Assembly (NCBI RefSeq): GCF_008831305.1
Contig: NZ_ML708612.1
Coordinates: forward strand, 1-64,000
Length of the DNA stretch: 64,000 bases
From: Kocuria coralli
Lineage (GTDB): Bacteria > Actinomycetota > Actinomycetes > Actinomycetales > Micrococcaceae
Reading direction: 5' to 3'
Part shown: positions 26,077 through 35,849 of the stretch, piece by piece
How positions within the stretch are numbered: the first letter of the stretch is position 1
How the letters are laid out: each line of letters begins with the position of its first letter
Translations under genes and position numbers: made by a program
Notes under the pieces: generated by a model
Databases searched by the model: none
Told to the model about the DNA's origin: nothing
What the model saw: the letters and a program-made list of their open reading frames with translations, nothing else

Positions 26077-26826
26077 TCACGTGCCCACGGCACGGCTACG
26101 ACCCGTTCCCGCGGCCGGCCGGGAGAGCGGCACGTGCGTGTTGCACACGTGGGCGCCCGCGGCCAGTGTCGAGAGACGCCGGATATCGACGTCGAGCAAT
26201 GAGCTGATCATCCGGGTCTCCGCCACGCAGAACTCCGGATGCTTGATCGCGATCTCCTGCAGGGGGCAGTGCCCCTGGCAGAGCTGGGCGGACAGCACGC
26301 GGTGCCGGGCGGGCCCGACCTTCACGATCGTGGCCGAGGCGGCGTAACCGTCAGCCGAGAGCAGCCGCACCAGCACGTCCAGGCGCTCCGCGACGTCGTC
26401 GCCGGCGGCCTCGACCGTGGGCCGGTAACGCCGCTCCATGTGCTCGTACTGACCGTCGACGAACGCTCGCAGCGCTTCCTCGCCACCGAGATCGCGCAGG
26501 GCGTCGAGGGCGTCCGCGGCGATGCCGAGGTAGTCGTTGCCCAGTCGCTCGTGCCCCTTGGGCGCCACGACGTAGCGGCGGGCGGGGCGGCCCGCTCCGG
26601 CGGCGTGACGCCGGACCATGGTGACCTCGATGAAGTGGTCGCGCTCGAGGGCGTCGAGGTGGCGCCGGACGGCTGCCGGCGTCAGGTCCAGGATCTTCCC
26701 CAGGTCGCGGGCCGAGACGGGGCCGTGCTCGAGCACGGCGTTGAGGACGCGTGACCGGGTGCTGGACTCGGCGGCCTCCTCGAGACTCAGGGGGCCGCGA
26801 GCTGGATCGCTGTGCTGAACGGTCAT
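26077..26826 (-). CDS. sufR: Fe-S cluster-sensing repressor of the suf operon
   Basis: About 249 residues. An N-terminal winged helix (RSRVLNAVLEHGPVSARDLG, LTPAAVRRHLDALERD) is joined to a C-terminal sensor whose cysteines, CQGHCPLQ and EFCVAE, match the SufR cluster ligands. In relatives the holo form represses suf, and loss of the cluster under iron or oxidative stress derepresses it. The ATG at 26826 has a GGAGG-like site (GAGGAGGGCCAGC) just before it. It precedes sufB by 83 bp. Confidence 0.93.
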   Translation of the reverse strand: MTVQHSDPARGPLSLEEAAESSTRSRVLNAVLEHGPVSARDLGKILDLTPAAVRRHLDALERDHFIEVTMVRRHAAGAGRPARRYVVAPKGHERLGNDYLGIAADALDALRDLGGEEALRAFVDGQYEHMERRYRPTVEAAGDDVAERLDVLVRLLSADGYAASATIVKVGPARHRVLSAQLCQGHCPLQEIAIKHPEFCVAETRMISSLLDVDIRRLSTLAAGAHVCNTHVPLSRPAAGTGRSRAVGT

Positions 26827-26914
26827 GCTGGCCCTCCTCGTCGTTCTCGTCGGCGTCTTTCCGCCATCTTCACGTCGTCGCTGTCCGCGGCCAGAGGTCA
26901 GGATCCCCGGCACA

Positions 26915-26970
26915 CGAAATACACAACCAAAGTATGACGAAATTAATTCCGCGTGCCTAGCAAGGCGACC
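26915..26970 (-). promoter_or_regulatory. Likely sufR-suf promoter/operator region
   Basis: An AT-rich island in GC-rich DNA about 90-140 bp upstream of sufR contains the near-palindrome GGAATTAATTTC and, beside it, ATACTTTGGTTGTGTAT with ATAC/GTAT ends. CATACT could be the -10. Autoregulation by SufR would act here. No experimental motif is at hand for a firm match. Confidence 0.35.
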
Positions 26971-27018
26971 CTCACCTGATCCCGCCATGATCGCTTATTG
27001 CGACAAGATCATAATAAC

Positions 27019-28110
27019 TCACCGAGCGGGATCGGTGGTCCTCTCGGCGGGTGTCGCGCTCCCCCGCGGCGGTTCTGCCGGGGCGTTCTTGGCGGAGGTC
27101 ACCGCGAAGGCCTTCTCGACGGCGAAGGCCACCGTGGCCACCATCACGGCCGAGCCCACGAGATGCAGCGTCACGGCCACGATCGGCACGCCGTTGAAGT
27201 ACTGGTAGAAACCGATCAGCGCCTGCCCGACGATCACCGCGCCCACCACCGCGTAGGCCCTCCACACCGAGCGCGGCCAGCGGCCACCGCCCACGATCAG
27301 GGACAGGGCCACCAGGGCGACCAGCGCGTAGACCGGCAGCGCGTGGGCGCGGGTGATGGACACCGCGTCGAACGTGTGGCGCACCACCTCGCCGGCGTCG
27401 CCGGAGTGCGGTCCCGTTCCGGTCACGAGGGTGCCGAGATACACCGTGACCGCGGCGAGCACGGCCATGAGGACGGCACTGCACCGGATCAGCGCGCGGG
27501 AACGGGCCGCCTGCCCGGGGGCCTCACGTTCGGCCACGGCGGGCAGGGCTGCGCGCCGCACCCGGTTCACATACGTGGCGGCCAGGAAGATCATCACGGC
27601 CGAGATCATGAAGTGGATGCCCACGACCCACGGGTTCAGTCCCGTGTGCACGGTGATGCCGCCCACCACCGCCTGCAGGGGGATGCCGAGCCCCAGGATC
27701 AGGGTCAGGGCGAAGAAATCGGGGCGCCGGCGGCGCAGCCGCAGCACGGCCAGGAAGGCCGCGACGGCTACGACAGCCAGCACGAAGGTCAGCAGCCGGT
27801 TGCCGAACTCGATGGCACCGTGCAGCCCCATCTCCGCGGTGGAGGTCCAGGACTCGTCCGTGCAGCGGGGCCACGTGGGGCAGCCGAGCCCGGAACCGGT
27901 CAGGCGGACCAGGCCGCCCGTGAGGATCAGCAGTGAATTGGCCACCAGGGAGGCCCACGCGGTGAACAGCACCCAGCCGTCCGCCCGGGTCCGGAAGAAG
28001 AACGCGCCGAGGCTGCTGCGCCAGTTCCTGGATCCGCCGGTGCTGTCCTGCTCGGCGTCCGGGGCCTGCGGTGCAGGGGTCGATGGGCCGTCGGTCGGTG
28101 CGTAACTCAC
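27019..28110 (-). CDS. ctaA: Heme A synthase (COX15/CtaA)
   Basis: Oxidises heme O to heme A for cytochrome aa3 oxidase in the membrane. About 363 residues with eight helices. The conserved histidine sites are visible: TGSGLGCPTWPRC with HGAIEFGNRLLTF, VGGITVHTGLNPWVVGIHF, ITRAHALPVY and VTLHLVGSAVMV. The cysteine pair CPTWPRC is the one found in gram-positive CtaA. The GTG at 28110 (SYAPTDG) is favoured; GTG/ATG codons up to 28149 are possible. The last ~25 residues are a polar tail. Confidence 0.92.
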   Translation of the reverse strand: MSYAPTDGPSTPAPQAPDAEQDSTGGSRNWRSSLGAFFFRTRADGWVLFTAWASLVANSLLILTGGLVRLTGSGLGCPTWPRCTDESWTSTAEMGLHGAIEFGNRLLTFVLAVVAVAAFLAVLRLRRRRPDFFALTLILGLGIPLQAVVGGITVHTGLNPWVVGIHFMISAVMIFLAATYVNRVRRAALPAVAEREAPGQAARSRALIRCSAVLMAVLAAVTVYLGTLVTGTGPHSGDAGEVVRHTFDAVSITRAHALPVYALVALVALSLIVGGGRWPRSVWRAYAVVGAVIVGQALIGFYQYFNGVPIVAVTLHLVGSAVMVATVAFAVEKAFAVTSAKNAPAEPPRGSATPAERTTDPAR

Positions 28111-28173
28111 GTATTCACGTCCAGGGCGTACAAGGGGTTCGGGGCGCATCCAGTCTAGCCGCCTCCGGCCTCG

Positions 28174-29007
28174 CTAGCTCCAGCGGAACCAGCGGGCGGT
28201 CGCGGCCCAGGCGCCCACGGCCCACACTGTGAGCAGCACCACGGGACCCAGGGGCGAGAGCCCGGAGGCGGGGACCAGGACGGCGCGCAGGCCGTCGGAC
28301 AGGGCGGCGGAGGGCAACAGGCCCACCAGGGGCGCGATCCACTCCGGCAGCGCACCCGCGGGAGCCAGGGTCCCGCCCGCTACGGCCAGCAGCACCCAGA
28401 GCAGGTTGACGACCGCCAGCGTCGCCTCGGCCCGCAGGGTGCCGGCCACCAGCAGCCCCAGGCCGGTGAAGGCCACCGCGCCGAGGACCAGGAGCACCGC
28501 GGCGAGCGGCACGCCGGACCAGGGCACGCGCCAGCCCATGGCCAGCGCGACACCGCAGATCAGGAGGGTCTGGACGAGCAGGACGATCAGGATCGCGCAC
28601 AGCTTTCCCGCGATGAGGCCGCTGCGGCCCAAGGGCGTGGTGGAGAGCTGCCGCAGGACGCCGTACCTGCGGTCGAAGCCGGTCTGGATGCCCTGACCGG
28701 AGAATGCGTTGGAGATCACGCTCAGGGCCAGGACCCCGGGCACGGCGTAGTCGACCCGCGAGGACCCGGCAGGCAGGACGGCGTCGAGCAGGTCCATCCG
28801 GGTCAGGGCGATCAGCGCGATCAGCGGAAGGATCACCAGCAGCAGGAGCTGCTCCCCGTTCCGGAGCATGGTCAGGGTCTCGTACCTCGCCTGGCTCATC
28901 ACCCGTCGCGCCATCGGCGACGGCGCCGAGAGCACCGGGGCGGAGCCCGCCGTCGTACGGTCCGGGGAGTCGTGCTGGGGCCCTGCGGTGGCCGGCCGGT
29001 CGTTCAT
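28174..29007 (-). CDS. ABC-2 type transporter permease
   Basis: 277 residues, six predicted membrane helices after a ~35-residue polar N-terminus. The fold is ABC-2 (VPGVLALSVISNAFSGQGIQ and RYGVLRQLSTTPLGRSGLI, a coupling-helix region). It overlaps its ATPase by 4 bp (ATGA). Equivalent exporters stand beside ctaA and ctaB in other actinobacteria, including the Rv1456c-Rv1458c region of M. tuberculosis; a link to heme or oxidase assembly is suspected but unproven. Confidence 0.88.
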   Translation of the reverse strand: MNDRPATAGPQHDSPDRTTAGSAPVLSAPSPMARRVMSQARYETLTMLRNGEQLLLLVILPLIALIALTRMDLLDAVLPAGSSRVDYAVPGVLALSVISNAFSGQGIQTGFDRRYGVLRQLSTTPLGRSGLIAGKLCAILIVLLVQTLLICGVALAMGWRVPWSGVPLAAVLLVLGAVAFTGLGLLVAGTLRAEATLAVVNLLWVLLAVAGGTLAPAGALPEWIAPLVGLLPSAALSDGLRAVLVPASGLSPLGPVVLLTVWAVGAWAATARWFRWS

Positions 29008-30011
29008 CGGATCTCCTCACCGGCGATCGCCAGGAACACGTCCTCGAGGGTGCGCGGTTGCAGGGACATGGAGACGGGCAGCTCACCAGTGGCCTCGAGC
29101 CACCGGGAGGCCTGGGCCAGCAGTTCCGCGCCGAATTGGCCCGTGACCGTGACCTCCTCCCCCTCCAGCCTGACCTCCACCGCGGCCCCGGGCTCGCCGG
29201 GGGCCGCTGGCGCAGCCCACGACGGCGGTCTCCGGATCCAGGCCTCGCGCTGGCCCGCCGTCAGGCCGATGCGCAGCATGCCCGGCTCGCCGTCTCCGGC
29301 GATCAGCTCGGCCACGGTCCCCGAAGCCCGCACGGTGCCGCGGTCCACGATGACCACCCGGTCGGCGAGGCGCTGGGCGTCGTCGAGCAGGTGGGTGGTG
29401 AGCACCACGGCCACCCCTTCCTCGGTGAGCTGGCGGATCAGGTCGAAGACCACACCGCGGGACTGGGGGTCCAGGCCGGCGGAGGGCTCGTCGAGGAACA
29501 CGATCTCGGGCCTGCCCGCCAGGGCCGCGGCCAGGGCCACCCGTTGCTTCTGGCCGCCGGAGAGCCTGCGCAGGGGCGTCCGGGCGAAGCCGTCGATTCC
29601 CAGCCGCTGCATCAGCCGCGGCATGTCCGCCGCGGTCCGGTACATGGAGCTGACGTGACGCAGGAACTCCCCCGGCCGGGCCGACTGCGGCAGGCCGCCG
29701 TCCTGGAGCATGACCCCGGCGCGGGCGCGCAGCTGCGGGCCCGCGTTCCAGGGATTCTCCCCCAGTAGCCTCACCGCGCCGCTCGTGGGCTTCAGCAGTC
29801 CCTGGGCGCATTCCATCGTGGTGGTCTTCCCGGCCCCGTTGGGGCCGAGCAGGGCCGTGACCTGGCCGTGGAAGGCGGTGAAGTCCAGGCCGTTGACCGC
29901 CTGGACGGTGTGGAAGCCGGGCCCGCTGGAGACCTTGAACTCCACCACCAGGTCTCGCACCTCCACGGCGGGAGGCGGGGAGCTCTGGGGTTCGCGACGG
30001 TCCTGGGGCAC
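29004..30011 (-). CDS. ABC transporter ATP-binding protein
   Basis: 335 residues. Walker A LGPNGAGKTTT (about residue 56), signature RLSGGQKQR, Walker B IVFLDEPSAGLD and the switch TTHLLDD. The C-terminal ~90 residues form the accessory domain of DrrA-type exporters. GTG start at 30011. It is upstream of and coupled to the permease; the substrate is unknown. Confidence 0.88.
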   Translation of the reverse strand: MPQDRREPQSSPPPAVEVRDLVVEFKVSSGPGFHTVQAVNGLDFTAFHGQVTALLGPNGAGKTTTMECAQGLLKPTSGAVRLLGENPWNAGPQLRARAGVMLQDGGLPQSARPGEFLRHVSSMYRTAADMPRLMQRLGIDGFARTPLRRLSGGQKQRVALAAALAGRPEIVFLDEPSAGLDPQSRGVVFDLIRQLTEEGVAVVLTTHLLDDAQRLADRVVIVDRGTVRASGTVAELIAGDGEPGMLRIGLTAGQREAWIRRPPSWAAPAAPGEPGAAVEVRLEGEEVTVTGQFGAELLAQASRWLEATGELPVSMSLQPRTLEDVFLAIAGEEIR

Positions 30012-30055
30012 CGATCCAGTCTAGGCTCTCCCCGGTGCCGGGCAGGACATCGGGT

Positions 30056-30955
30056 TCAGCCGGCCATCGCGTGGCGCACGGTCTGGACGGCTTCCGCGAT
30101 CCTGTCGCGGCTCTGGGAGGTCACGGGGTGGATGGGCCGCCGGGGTGCGGCCGTGTGTACGCCGCATACGTCGTTGAGGGCGTAGATCGAGCTCAGCGGC
30201 CGCTCCCATCGCAGCACCTCGATCAGGGGCGTGAACGCCTCCCGCCAGCGACGCACCCCGTCGTCGTCGCCGGCGACGGCGGCAGCCCGGAAGGCGGCGA
30301 ACTCCCGCGGCAGCGCAGCCGCCAGCCCGGTGTGCCACGCGGTGGTGGGGTCGGCGTCGTCGACGATCAGCCGCGGACTGGACACTCCGAAGGCCGTGCC
30401 CGGCTCGCACAGCTGCTCGAAGAGATGACGCCGGTTCTGCAGGGCGCGCACCGAATCCGCCGTGTCCTTGAACGCCACGACGTTCTCCAGGTGGGTCAGT
30501 TCCGCGGCCAGGTCCACCGGGTATACGAACCCGGTGGTGGCCGGGTTGTTGTCCAGGCACAGGGGCAGGCTCACGGAGGAGGAGACGGTCTCCACCTGGT
30601 CCGCGATCTCCGGGGAACGCAGCGAGACGTAGGAGAGCGGATTGACCACCAGCGCGTCCGCCCCGGCGTTCTCGGCATCCCACGCGAGCTCCAGGACCTG
30701 CTGGGTGGTCAGTGCCGAGATGCCCACCCCGACGGGCACCCCGGAGCCCTCGGCCGCCGCCACGGCGGTGCGCACGACGTTGCCGCGCTCCTCGTTGCTC
30801 AGGTAGGCGAAGGAGCCGGCCGTGCCCAGGACGCAGATCTCGTCCACGCCGGAGTCGGCCAGCCGCGCGATCTGCCCGGAGAAGGTGACCAGGTCGATCA
30901 TGCCGCCGGGGAAGAAGGGCGTGACCGGGTAGGCCACCAGACCCGAGAAACGCAT
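30056..30955 (-). CDS. DapA-like aldolase/lyase lacking the catalytic tyrosine
   Basis: About 299 residues with the (beta/alpha)8 pattern of the dihydrodipicolinate synthase family: GLVAYPVTPF at the N-terminus, GTAGSFAYLS in place of GTTGE, and the Schiff-base lysine K163 in AFKDTADS. The family tyrosine (YNxP) is replaced by aspartate at 135 (CLDNNP), so a true DHDPS is unlikely. It could be another pyruvate-dependent lyase or a binding protein. Relatives start near MRFSG (30955); a start at 30964 is also open. It sits between the ABC exporter and ctaB. Confidence 0.8.
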   Translation of the reverse strand: MRFSGLVAYPVTPFFPGGMIDLVTFSGQIARLADSGVDEICVLGTAGSFAYLSNEERGNVVRTAVAAAEGSGVPVGVGISALTTQQVLELAWDAENAGADALVVNPLSYVSLRSPEIADQVETVSSSVSLPLCLDNNPATTGFVYPVDLAAELTHLENVVAFKDTADSVRALQNRRHLFEQLCEPGTAFGVSSPRLIVDDADPTTAWHTGLAAALPREFAAFRAAAVAGDDDGVRRWREAFTPLIEVLRWERPLSSIYALNDVCGVHTAAPRRPIHPVTSQSRDRIAEAVQTVRHAMAG

Positions 30956-30983
30956 ACTCAGCATGCTCGGAAGTCTACGGGGC

Positions 30984-31967
30984 TCAGAGGATCGGGCCGC
31001 CGATGAAGGGGTCCGCCGCCACGGCCACGAACACCAGCGTCAGGTAGGTGATCGAGCTGTGGAACACGCGCATGGCCTGCTTGTCCGTGGGCCGCCCCTC
31101 GTTGGCCAGGTGCAGGAGCCGGTGGCACTGGAAGGCGAACCAGGCCCCTGCCGCGAGCGACACGGAGGCGTAGAACCAGCCCGCTCCGCCCACCGGCACC
31201 AGGAGCAGGGAGCAGATCACGGTGGCCCAGGCGTACAGCACCACCTGCGAGGAGACCTTGCCCGCCGGGGAGACAGCCCCGAGCATGGGGATCCCAGCCC
31301 GGGAGTAGTCCTCGGCGTATTTCATCGACAACGGCCAGTAGTGCGGTGGAGTCCACAGGAAGACGACGGCGAAGAGCACCAGCGCCGGCCATTCCACGGT
31401 GCCCGTCACCGCGGCCCAGGCGATGATGACGGGCATGCACCCGGCCACTCCGCCCCAGACGATGTTCTGGGAGGTGCGGCGCTTGAGGATGATCGAGTAG
31501 AACACCGCGTACAGGAAGATCGCCACCGCGGTGAGCACGGCCGCCAGGGCATTGACCGTGACCAGGAACCAGGCCACGGAGACCACCGCGACCACCCAGG
31601 CGAAGATCAGCGCCTCCCGGTCGCCGACCGCCCGGGTGACCAGGGGCCGCTTGGAGGTCCGCTTCATCACGCGGTCCGACTCCCGGTCGATATAGGAGTT
31701 GAAGGCGCCGGCCGCGCCGGCGGAGAGGGTGCCGCCGATCAGGGTGTTCAGGATCAGCCAGAAGCTCGGCATGCCCTGCTGGGCGAAGATCATCGTGGGT
31801 ACGGTGGCGATCAGCAGCAGCTCGACGATGCGCAGCTTCATCAGCTGCAGATAGGCGCGCAGACGGACGCCCAGCGGGGTGGCCCGGGCCGGGGTGGCAA
31901 CCGCTCGGGTGTCGCCGGAGCCCGTTTCGGGTTCCACGGACTGCTCCGAGGCTTGCGCTGAACTCAC
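30984..31967 (-). CDS. ctaB: Protoheme IX farnesyltransferase (heme O synthase)
   Basis: Adds a farnesyl group to protoheme IX in the membrane, giving heme O for CtaA. 327 residues with about nine helices. The prenyl-diphosphate motif is [20 protein letters not shown], and the second conserved segment is [20 protein letters not shown]. The N-terminal ~40 residues are polar. The GTG start at 31967 follows GGGAG by 9 nt. It is divergent from tkt. Confidence 0.94.
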   Translation of the reverse strand: MSSAQASEQSVEPETGSGDTRAVATPARATPLGVRLRAYLQLMKLRIVELLLIATVPTMIFAQQGMPSFWLILNTLIGGTLSAGAAGAFNSYIDRESDRVMKRTSKRPLVTRAVGDREALIFAWVVAVVSVAWFLVTVNALAAVLTAVAIFLYAVFYSIILKRRTSQNIVWGGVAGCMPVIIAWAAVTGTVEWPALVLFAVVFLWTPPHYWPLSMKYAEDYSRAGIPMLGAVSPAGKVSSQVVLYAWATVICSLLLVPVGGAGWFYASVSLAAGAWFAFQCHRLLHLANEGRPTDKQAMRVFHSSITYLTLVFVAVAADPFIGGPIL

Positions 31968-32417
31968 GTGTTCGCTCTCCCTGACATCGAGGCTGCTGGA
32001 TCCGGAAGCCGCGGCGGGACGCGACGAGTAGGCACCCGGGTGCCCGGCGGGCGCGTGGCGGCATGCGGATCACAGGAAATTCCCCGTCAGTCTATCGCCT
32101 GGACCCGGTTTCGGCAGAACGTGAACGGGCCCGGGGTGCCGGAGACCCGCAGGACGCCTCCCGGTCCTCCCGTCCCCATCCGCCTGTTTCGCCCACAGCC
32201 GAGCGGATGCCCCCTGCCGGGAGATCCCAGGCGCCGGGAGCGCGGAGATACCGCGGTTTAGCCCGGCCTGACGCCGCGCAACGTGGCGAAACCGGCGAGT
32301 GCACGCGTGCCGATCCGGGGGCCGTGTCCTAGGCTGAGGCAGGAACAGCGCCGTGAGTCACGCCTGCCGCGGCCCCGGCGCCGATAACGAACCTTCTTAG
32401 GAAAGGACAGCGTTCTA
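31968..32417. other. 450-bp intergenic region between ctaB and tkt
   Basis: It must hold the divergent promoters. A TAGGCT box at 32330-32335 is a possible tkt -10, giving a leader of about 75 nt; the ribosome site AGGAAAGGAC is near 32400. No RNA fold or coding frame was recognised in the rest. Confidence 0.4.
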
Positions 32418-34541
32418 GTGCCTCAGTCTGAGCAGCTCACCTGGACCGATGTGGATCGACGTGCGGTGGACACCGTGCGCGTCCTGGCCGCCGATGCGGT
32501 GGAGAAGGTCGGCTCCGGCCACCCCGGCACAGCGATGAGCCTGGCCCCGGCCGCTTATCTGCTGTTCCAGAGGGTCATGCGCCACGACCCCTCGGACGAC
32601 CGCTGGACCGGCCGCGACCGGTTCATCCTCTCCCCCGGCCACACCTCCCTGACGCTGTACCTGCAGCTATTCCTGGGCGGGTTCGGCCTGGAGATGGAGG
32701 ACATCGAGTCCTTGCGCACGTGGGGCTCGAAGACCCCCGGCCACCCGGAGTACCGGCACACCAAGGGCGTAGAGATCACCACCGGCCCGCTGGGCCAGGG
32801 CCTGGCCTCGGCCGTGGGCTTCGCCTACGGCCAGCGCTACACCCGCGGTCTGCTCGACCCCGACGCCGCCGAGGGCACCTCCCCCTTCGACCACCACATC
32901 TACGCGATCGCCTCCGACGGCGACCTCCAGGAGGGCGTGACCTCGGAGGCCTCCTCGCTGGCGGGCCACCAGGAGCTGGGCAACCTGGTCGTGATCTACG
33001 ATCAGAACCAGATCTCCATCGAGGACGATACCGACGTCGCTTTCACCGAGGACGTCGCGAAGCGCTACGAGGCGTACGGCTGGCAGGTCCAGACGGTCGA
33101 CTGGACCAATGACGGCGGCGAGTACACCGAGGACGTGCAGGCGCTCTACGACGCCATCGAGGCGGCCAAGGCCGAGACCCGTAAGCCGTCCCTGATCTGC
33201 CTGCGCACCATCATCGGCTGGCCCGCGCCCAAGAAGCAGAACACCGGCGGCATCCACGGCTCCAAGCTGGGCGGCGAGGAACTGGCCGCCACCAAGGAGA
33301 TCCTGGGCTTCGACCCCGAGCAGCACTTCGTGATCGACGACGAGGTCCTGGCGCACACGCGTGAGCTGGGGCAGCGGGGCGCCGAGGACCGCAAGGCCTG
33401 GGAGAGCTCCTTCCAGGAGTGGCGCGAGGCCAACCCCGACCGGGCCGCGCTCTACGACCGCCTGCGCGACGGAGAGCTGCCGGCCGACTACGCCGCGGCC
33501 TTCCCCACCTTCGAAGCGGGGAAGGCGGTCGCCACTCGCGCCGCCTCCGGCAAGGTCATCAACGCCATCGCCGACGCCTTCCCCGAGCTGTGGGGCGGTT
33601 CCGCCGATCTCGCCGGCTCCAACAACACGACCATCGAGTCGGCCGCCTCGTTCATTCCCTCCGAGCACTCGACCGGCAAGTGGACGGGCAACCCGTACGG
33701 GCGCGTCCTGCACTTCGGCATCCGCGAGCACGCTGCAGCCTCGATCGTCAACGGCATCACCATGTCGTCGCAGACCCGGGCGTTCTCCGGTACGTTCCTG
33801 ATTTTCTCGGACTACCAGCGTCCCGCCGTGCGCCTGGGCGCGCTCATGCGGGTGCCGTCGATCTACATCTGGACCCACGATTCCATCGGCCTGGGCGAGG
33901 ACGGACCGACGCATCAGCCCGTCGAGCAGCTGTCCTCCCTGCGCGCGATCCCGGGCCTCGACGTCGTCCGCCCGGCGGACGCCAACGAGGTCTCCGTGGC
34001 CTGGCGCACGATCCTGGAGAAGCGTGAGCGCCCCTCCGGGCTGGCGCTGACCCGCCAGAACGTCCCGACCTTCCTGCGCGAGGACCTCGACGGCGATGCC
34101 GAGGGCGAGAAGCTGGCCTCCGCCGAGGGCACCGCCAAGGGCGGCTACGTCCTGGCCGACACCGACGGCACCCCCGACGTGATCCTGATCGGCACCGGCT
34201 CCGAGGTGCAGCTGGCCGTGGCCGCCCGCGAGTCGCTGGCCGCCGAGGGCATCAAGGCCCGCGTGGTGTCCATGCCGTGCCGCGAATGGTTCGACGACCA
34301 GGACGAGGCCTACCGCGAGTCCGTCATCCCCTCGGCGGTCAAGGCCAGGGTGACGGTCGAAGCCGGCATCGCGATGTCCTGGAACGACCTGCTGGGCGCC
34401 TACGGCCGCGCGGTCTCCCTCGAGCACTTCGGGGAGTCGGCCGCCTACGAGAAGCTGTACGAGGAGTTCGGCATCACCGCCGAGAACGTGGCCTCCTCGG
34501 CACGCGAGTCCATCGAGGCGGCCGCCGGCACCGGCGCCTGA
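32418..34541 (+). CDS. tkt: Transketolase
   Basis: Moves two-carbon units between sugar phosphates in the non-oxidative pentose phosphate pathway, using thiamine diphosphate. 707 residues from a GTG. Key sites: SGHPGTAMS (N-terminus), the TPP/Mg motif ASDGDLQEGVTSEA, TGPLGQGLASAVG, the pyrimidine-domain FGIREHAAASIVNG and YIWTHDSIGLGEDGPTHQP. First gene of tkt-tal-pgi-zwf-opcA-pgl, an order conserved in actinobacteria. Confidence 0.97.
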   Translation: MPQSEQLTWTDVDRRAVDTVRVLAADAVEKVGSGHPGTAMSLAPAAYLLFQRVMRHDPSDDRWTGRDRFILSPGHTSLTLYLQLFLGGFGLEMEDIESLRTWGSKTPGHPEYRHTKGVEITTGPLGQGLASAVGFAYGQRYTRGLLDPDAAEGTSPFDHHIYAIASDGDLQEGVTSEASSLAGHQELGNLVVIYDQNQISIEDDTDVAFTEDVAKRYEAYGWQVQTVDWTNDGGEYTEDVQALYDAIEAAKAETRKPSLICLRTIIGWPAPKKQNTGGIHGSKLGGEELAATKEILGFDPEQHFVIDDEVLAHTRELGQRGAEDRKAWESSFQEWREANPDRAALYDRLRDGELPADYAAAFPTFEAGKAVATRAASGKVINAIADAFPELWGGSADLAGSNNTTIESAASFIPSEHSTGKWTGNPYGRVLHFGIREHAAASIVNGITMSSQTRAFSGTFLIFSDYQRPAVRLGALMRVPSIYIWTHDSIGLGEDGPTHQPVEQLSSLRAIPGLDVVRPADANEVSVAWRTILEKRERPSGLALTRQNVPTFLREDLDGDAEGEKLASAEGTAKGGYVLADTDGTPDVILIGTGSEVQLAVAARESLAAEGIKARVVSMPCREWFDDQDEAYRESVIPSAVKARVTVEAGIAMSWNDLLGAYGRAVSLEHFGESAAYEKLYEEFGITAENVASSARESIEAAAGTGA

Positions 34542-34649
34542 GAACGTGCGCGCGGCGGGGACAGCTCCCGGCCGTGCGCACGGGCCCGCCGCGGCTTCGC
34601 GCCGCGCCCCGAACCACCACAATTTTCCATACGTATGAAGGAGCGCATC

Positions 34650-35756
34650 ATGACTGCCTCGACCAAGAAGCTCTCGGACGCCGGTGTCTCGATCTGGCTC
34701 GACGACCTCTCCCGCGAACGACTCACCAGCGGCAACCTCCAGCAGCTGATCGACGAGAAGGACGTCGTGGGCGTGACCACCAACCCCACGATCTTCGCGG
34801 GGGCGCTGTCCAACGGGGCCGCCTACGCCGACCAGGTCAAGGAACTGGCGGCCGAGGGCGTCGACGTCGACGAAGCCGTCTTCCGGATCACCACGGACGA
34901 CGTCCGTGACGCCTGCGACGTCTTCGCCTCCATCGCCGAGGCCACCCAGGGCGTCGACGGGCGGGTCTCCATCGAGGTCGACCCGCGGCTCGCGAACGAC
35001 CCCGAGGCCACGGCCACCATGGCGCGGCGCCTCGCCGAGACCATCGACCGGCCCAACCTGCACATCAAGATCCCCGCCACGCAGGCGGGGCTGCCGTCCA
35101 TCGCCGAGACCCTGGCGAACGGCGTCTCCGTCAACGTGACGCTGATCTTCTCCCTCGAGCGCTACCGCGAGGTCATCAACGCCTACCTCACGGGCCTGGA
35201 GAAGGCACTCGAGAACGGCAAGGACCTGTCGACGATCCACTCCGTGGCCTCGTTCTTCGTATCCCGCGTGGACTCGGAGGTGGACAAGCGGCTCGAGGCG
35301 ATCGGCACCGACGAGGCCCTGGCGCTGAAGTCGAAGGCGGGCCTGGCCAACGCGCGCCTGGCCTACCAGGTCTACGAGGAGGCCTTCGCCACCGAGCGCT
35401 GGAAGCGCCTGGAGTCGGCGGGCGCCAACGCCCAGCGCCCGCTGTGGGCTTCGACCGGGACCAAGGACCCTGCCCTGTCCCCCACGCTGTACGTCGACGG
35501 CCTGGTCGCTCCCAACACGGTGAACACCATGCCGGAGAAGACCCTGGACGCGACCGTGGCCGGCGCCGAGATCACCGGGGACACCGTCACGGGCACCTAC
35601 GAGGAGTCCGACCGGCACCTGGACCGTCTCGCCGAGCTGGGGATCGAGTACGACGACGTCGTGACCCGGCTCGAAGCGGAGGGCGTGGAGAAGTTCGAGG
35701 CCTCCTGGGCTGAGCTGCTCCAGACCGTGCAGACCGCGCTCGACGACGCCCGCTGA
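34650..35756 (+). CDS. tal: Transaldolase
   Basis: Transfers dihydroxyacetone units between sugar phosphates. 368 residues from the ATG at 34650, which has GAAGGAG 6-7 nt upstream. Signatures are [13 protein letters not shown] near the N-terminus, the Schiff-base lysine in NLHIKIPAT, and [14 protein letters not shown]. This is the longer actinobacterial type. It follows tkt after about 110 bp, which contain a weak GC-rich stem. Confidence 0.96.
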   Translation: MTASTKKLSDAGVSIWLDDLSRERLTSGNLQQLIDEKDVVGVTTNPTIFAGALSNGAAYADQVKELAAEGVDVDEAVFRITTDDVRDACDVFASIAEATQGVDGRVSIEVDPRLANDPEATATMARRLAETIDRPNLHIKIPATQAGLPSIAETLANGVSVNVTLIFSLERYREVINAYLTGLEKALENGKDLSTIHSVASFFVSRVDSEVDKRLEAIGTDEALALKSKAGLANARLAYQVYEEAFATERWKRLESAGANAQRPLWASTGTKDPALSPTLYVDGLVAPNTVNTMPEKTLDATVAGAEITGDTVTGTYEESDRHLDRLAELGIEYDDVVTRLEAEGVEKFEASWAELLQTVQTALDDAR

Positions 35757-35807
35757 GGTTCCCGGGGCCGGCGGCTTCCGCGGGCGCATCCGCAGTTCGT
35801 TCCATCA

Positions 35808-35839
35808 AGAAGTACGAATCCAGAGAAGTACGAATTCAG
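35808..35839 (+). repeat. 16-bp tandem duplication before pgi
   Basis: AGAAGTACGAATCCAG is followed directly by AGAAGTACGAATTCAG, one base different. It ends just before the ribosome site AGAGAGGA of pgi. It is probably a small replication-slippage duplication. Confidence 0.8.
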
Positions 35840-35849
35840 AGAGGACATC

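Noticed and set aside
34550-34592. Terminator between tkt and tal
   Set aside because: The CGCGGCGGG/CCCGCCGCG stem is only 9 bp with a 24-nt loop and no U-run, so it was not listed as a feature.
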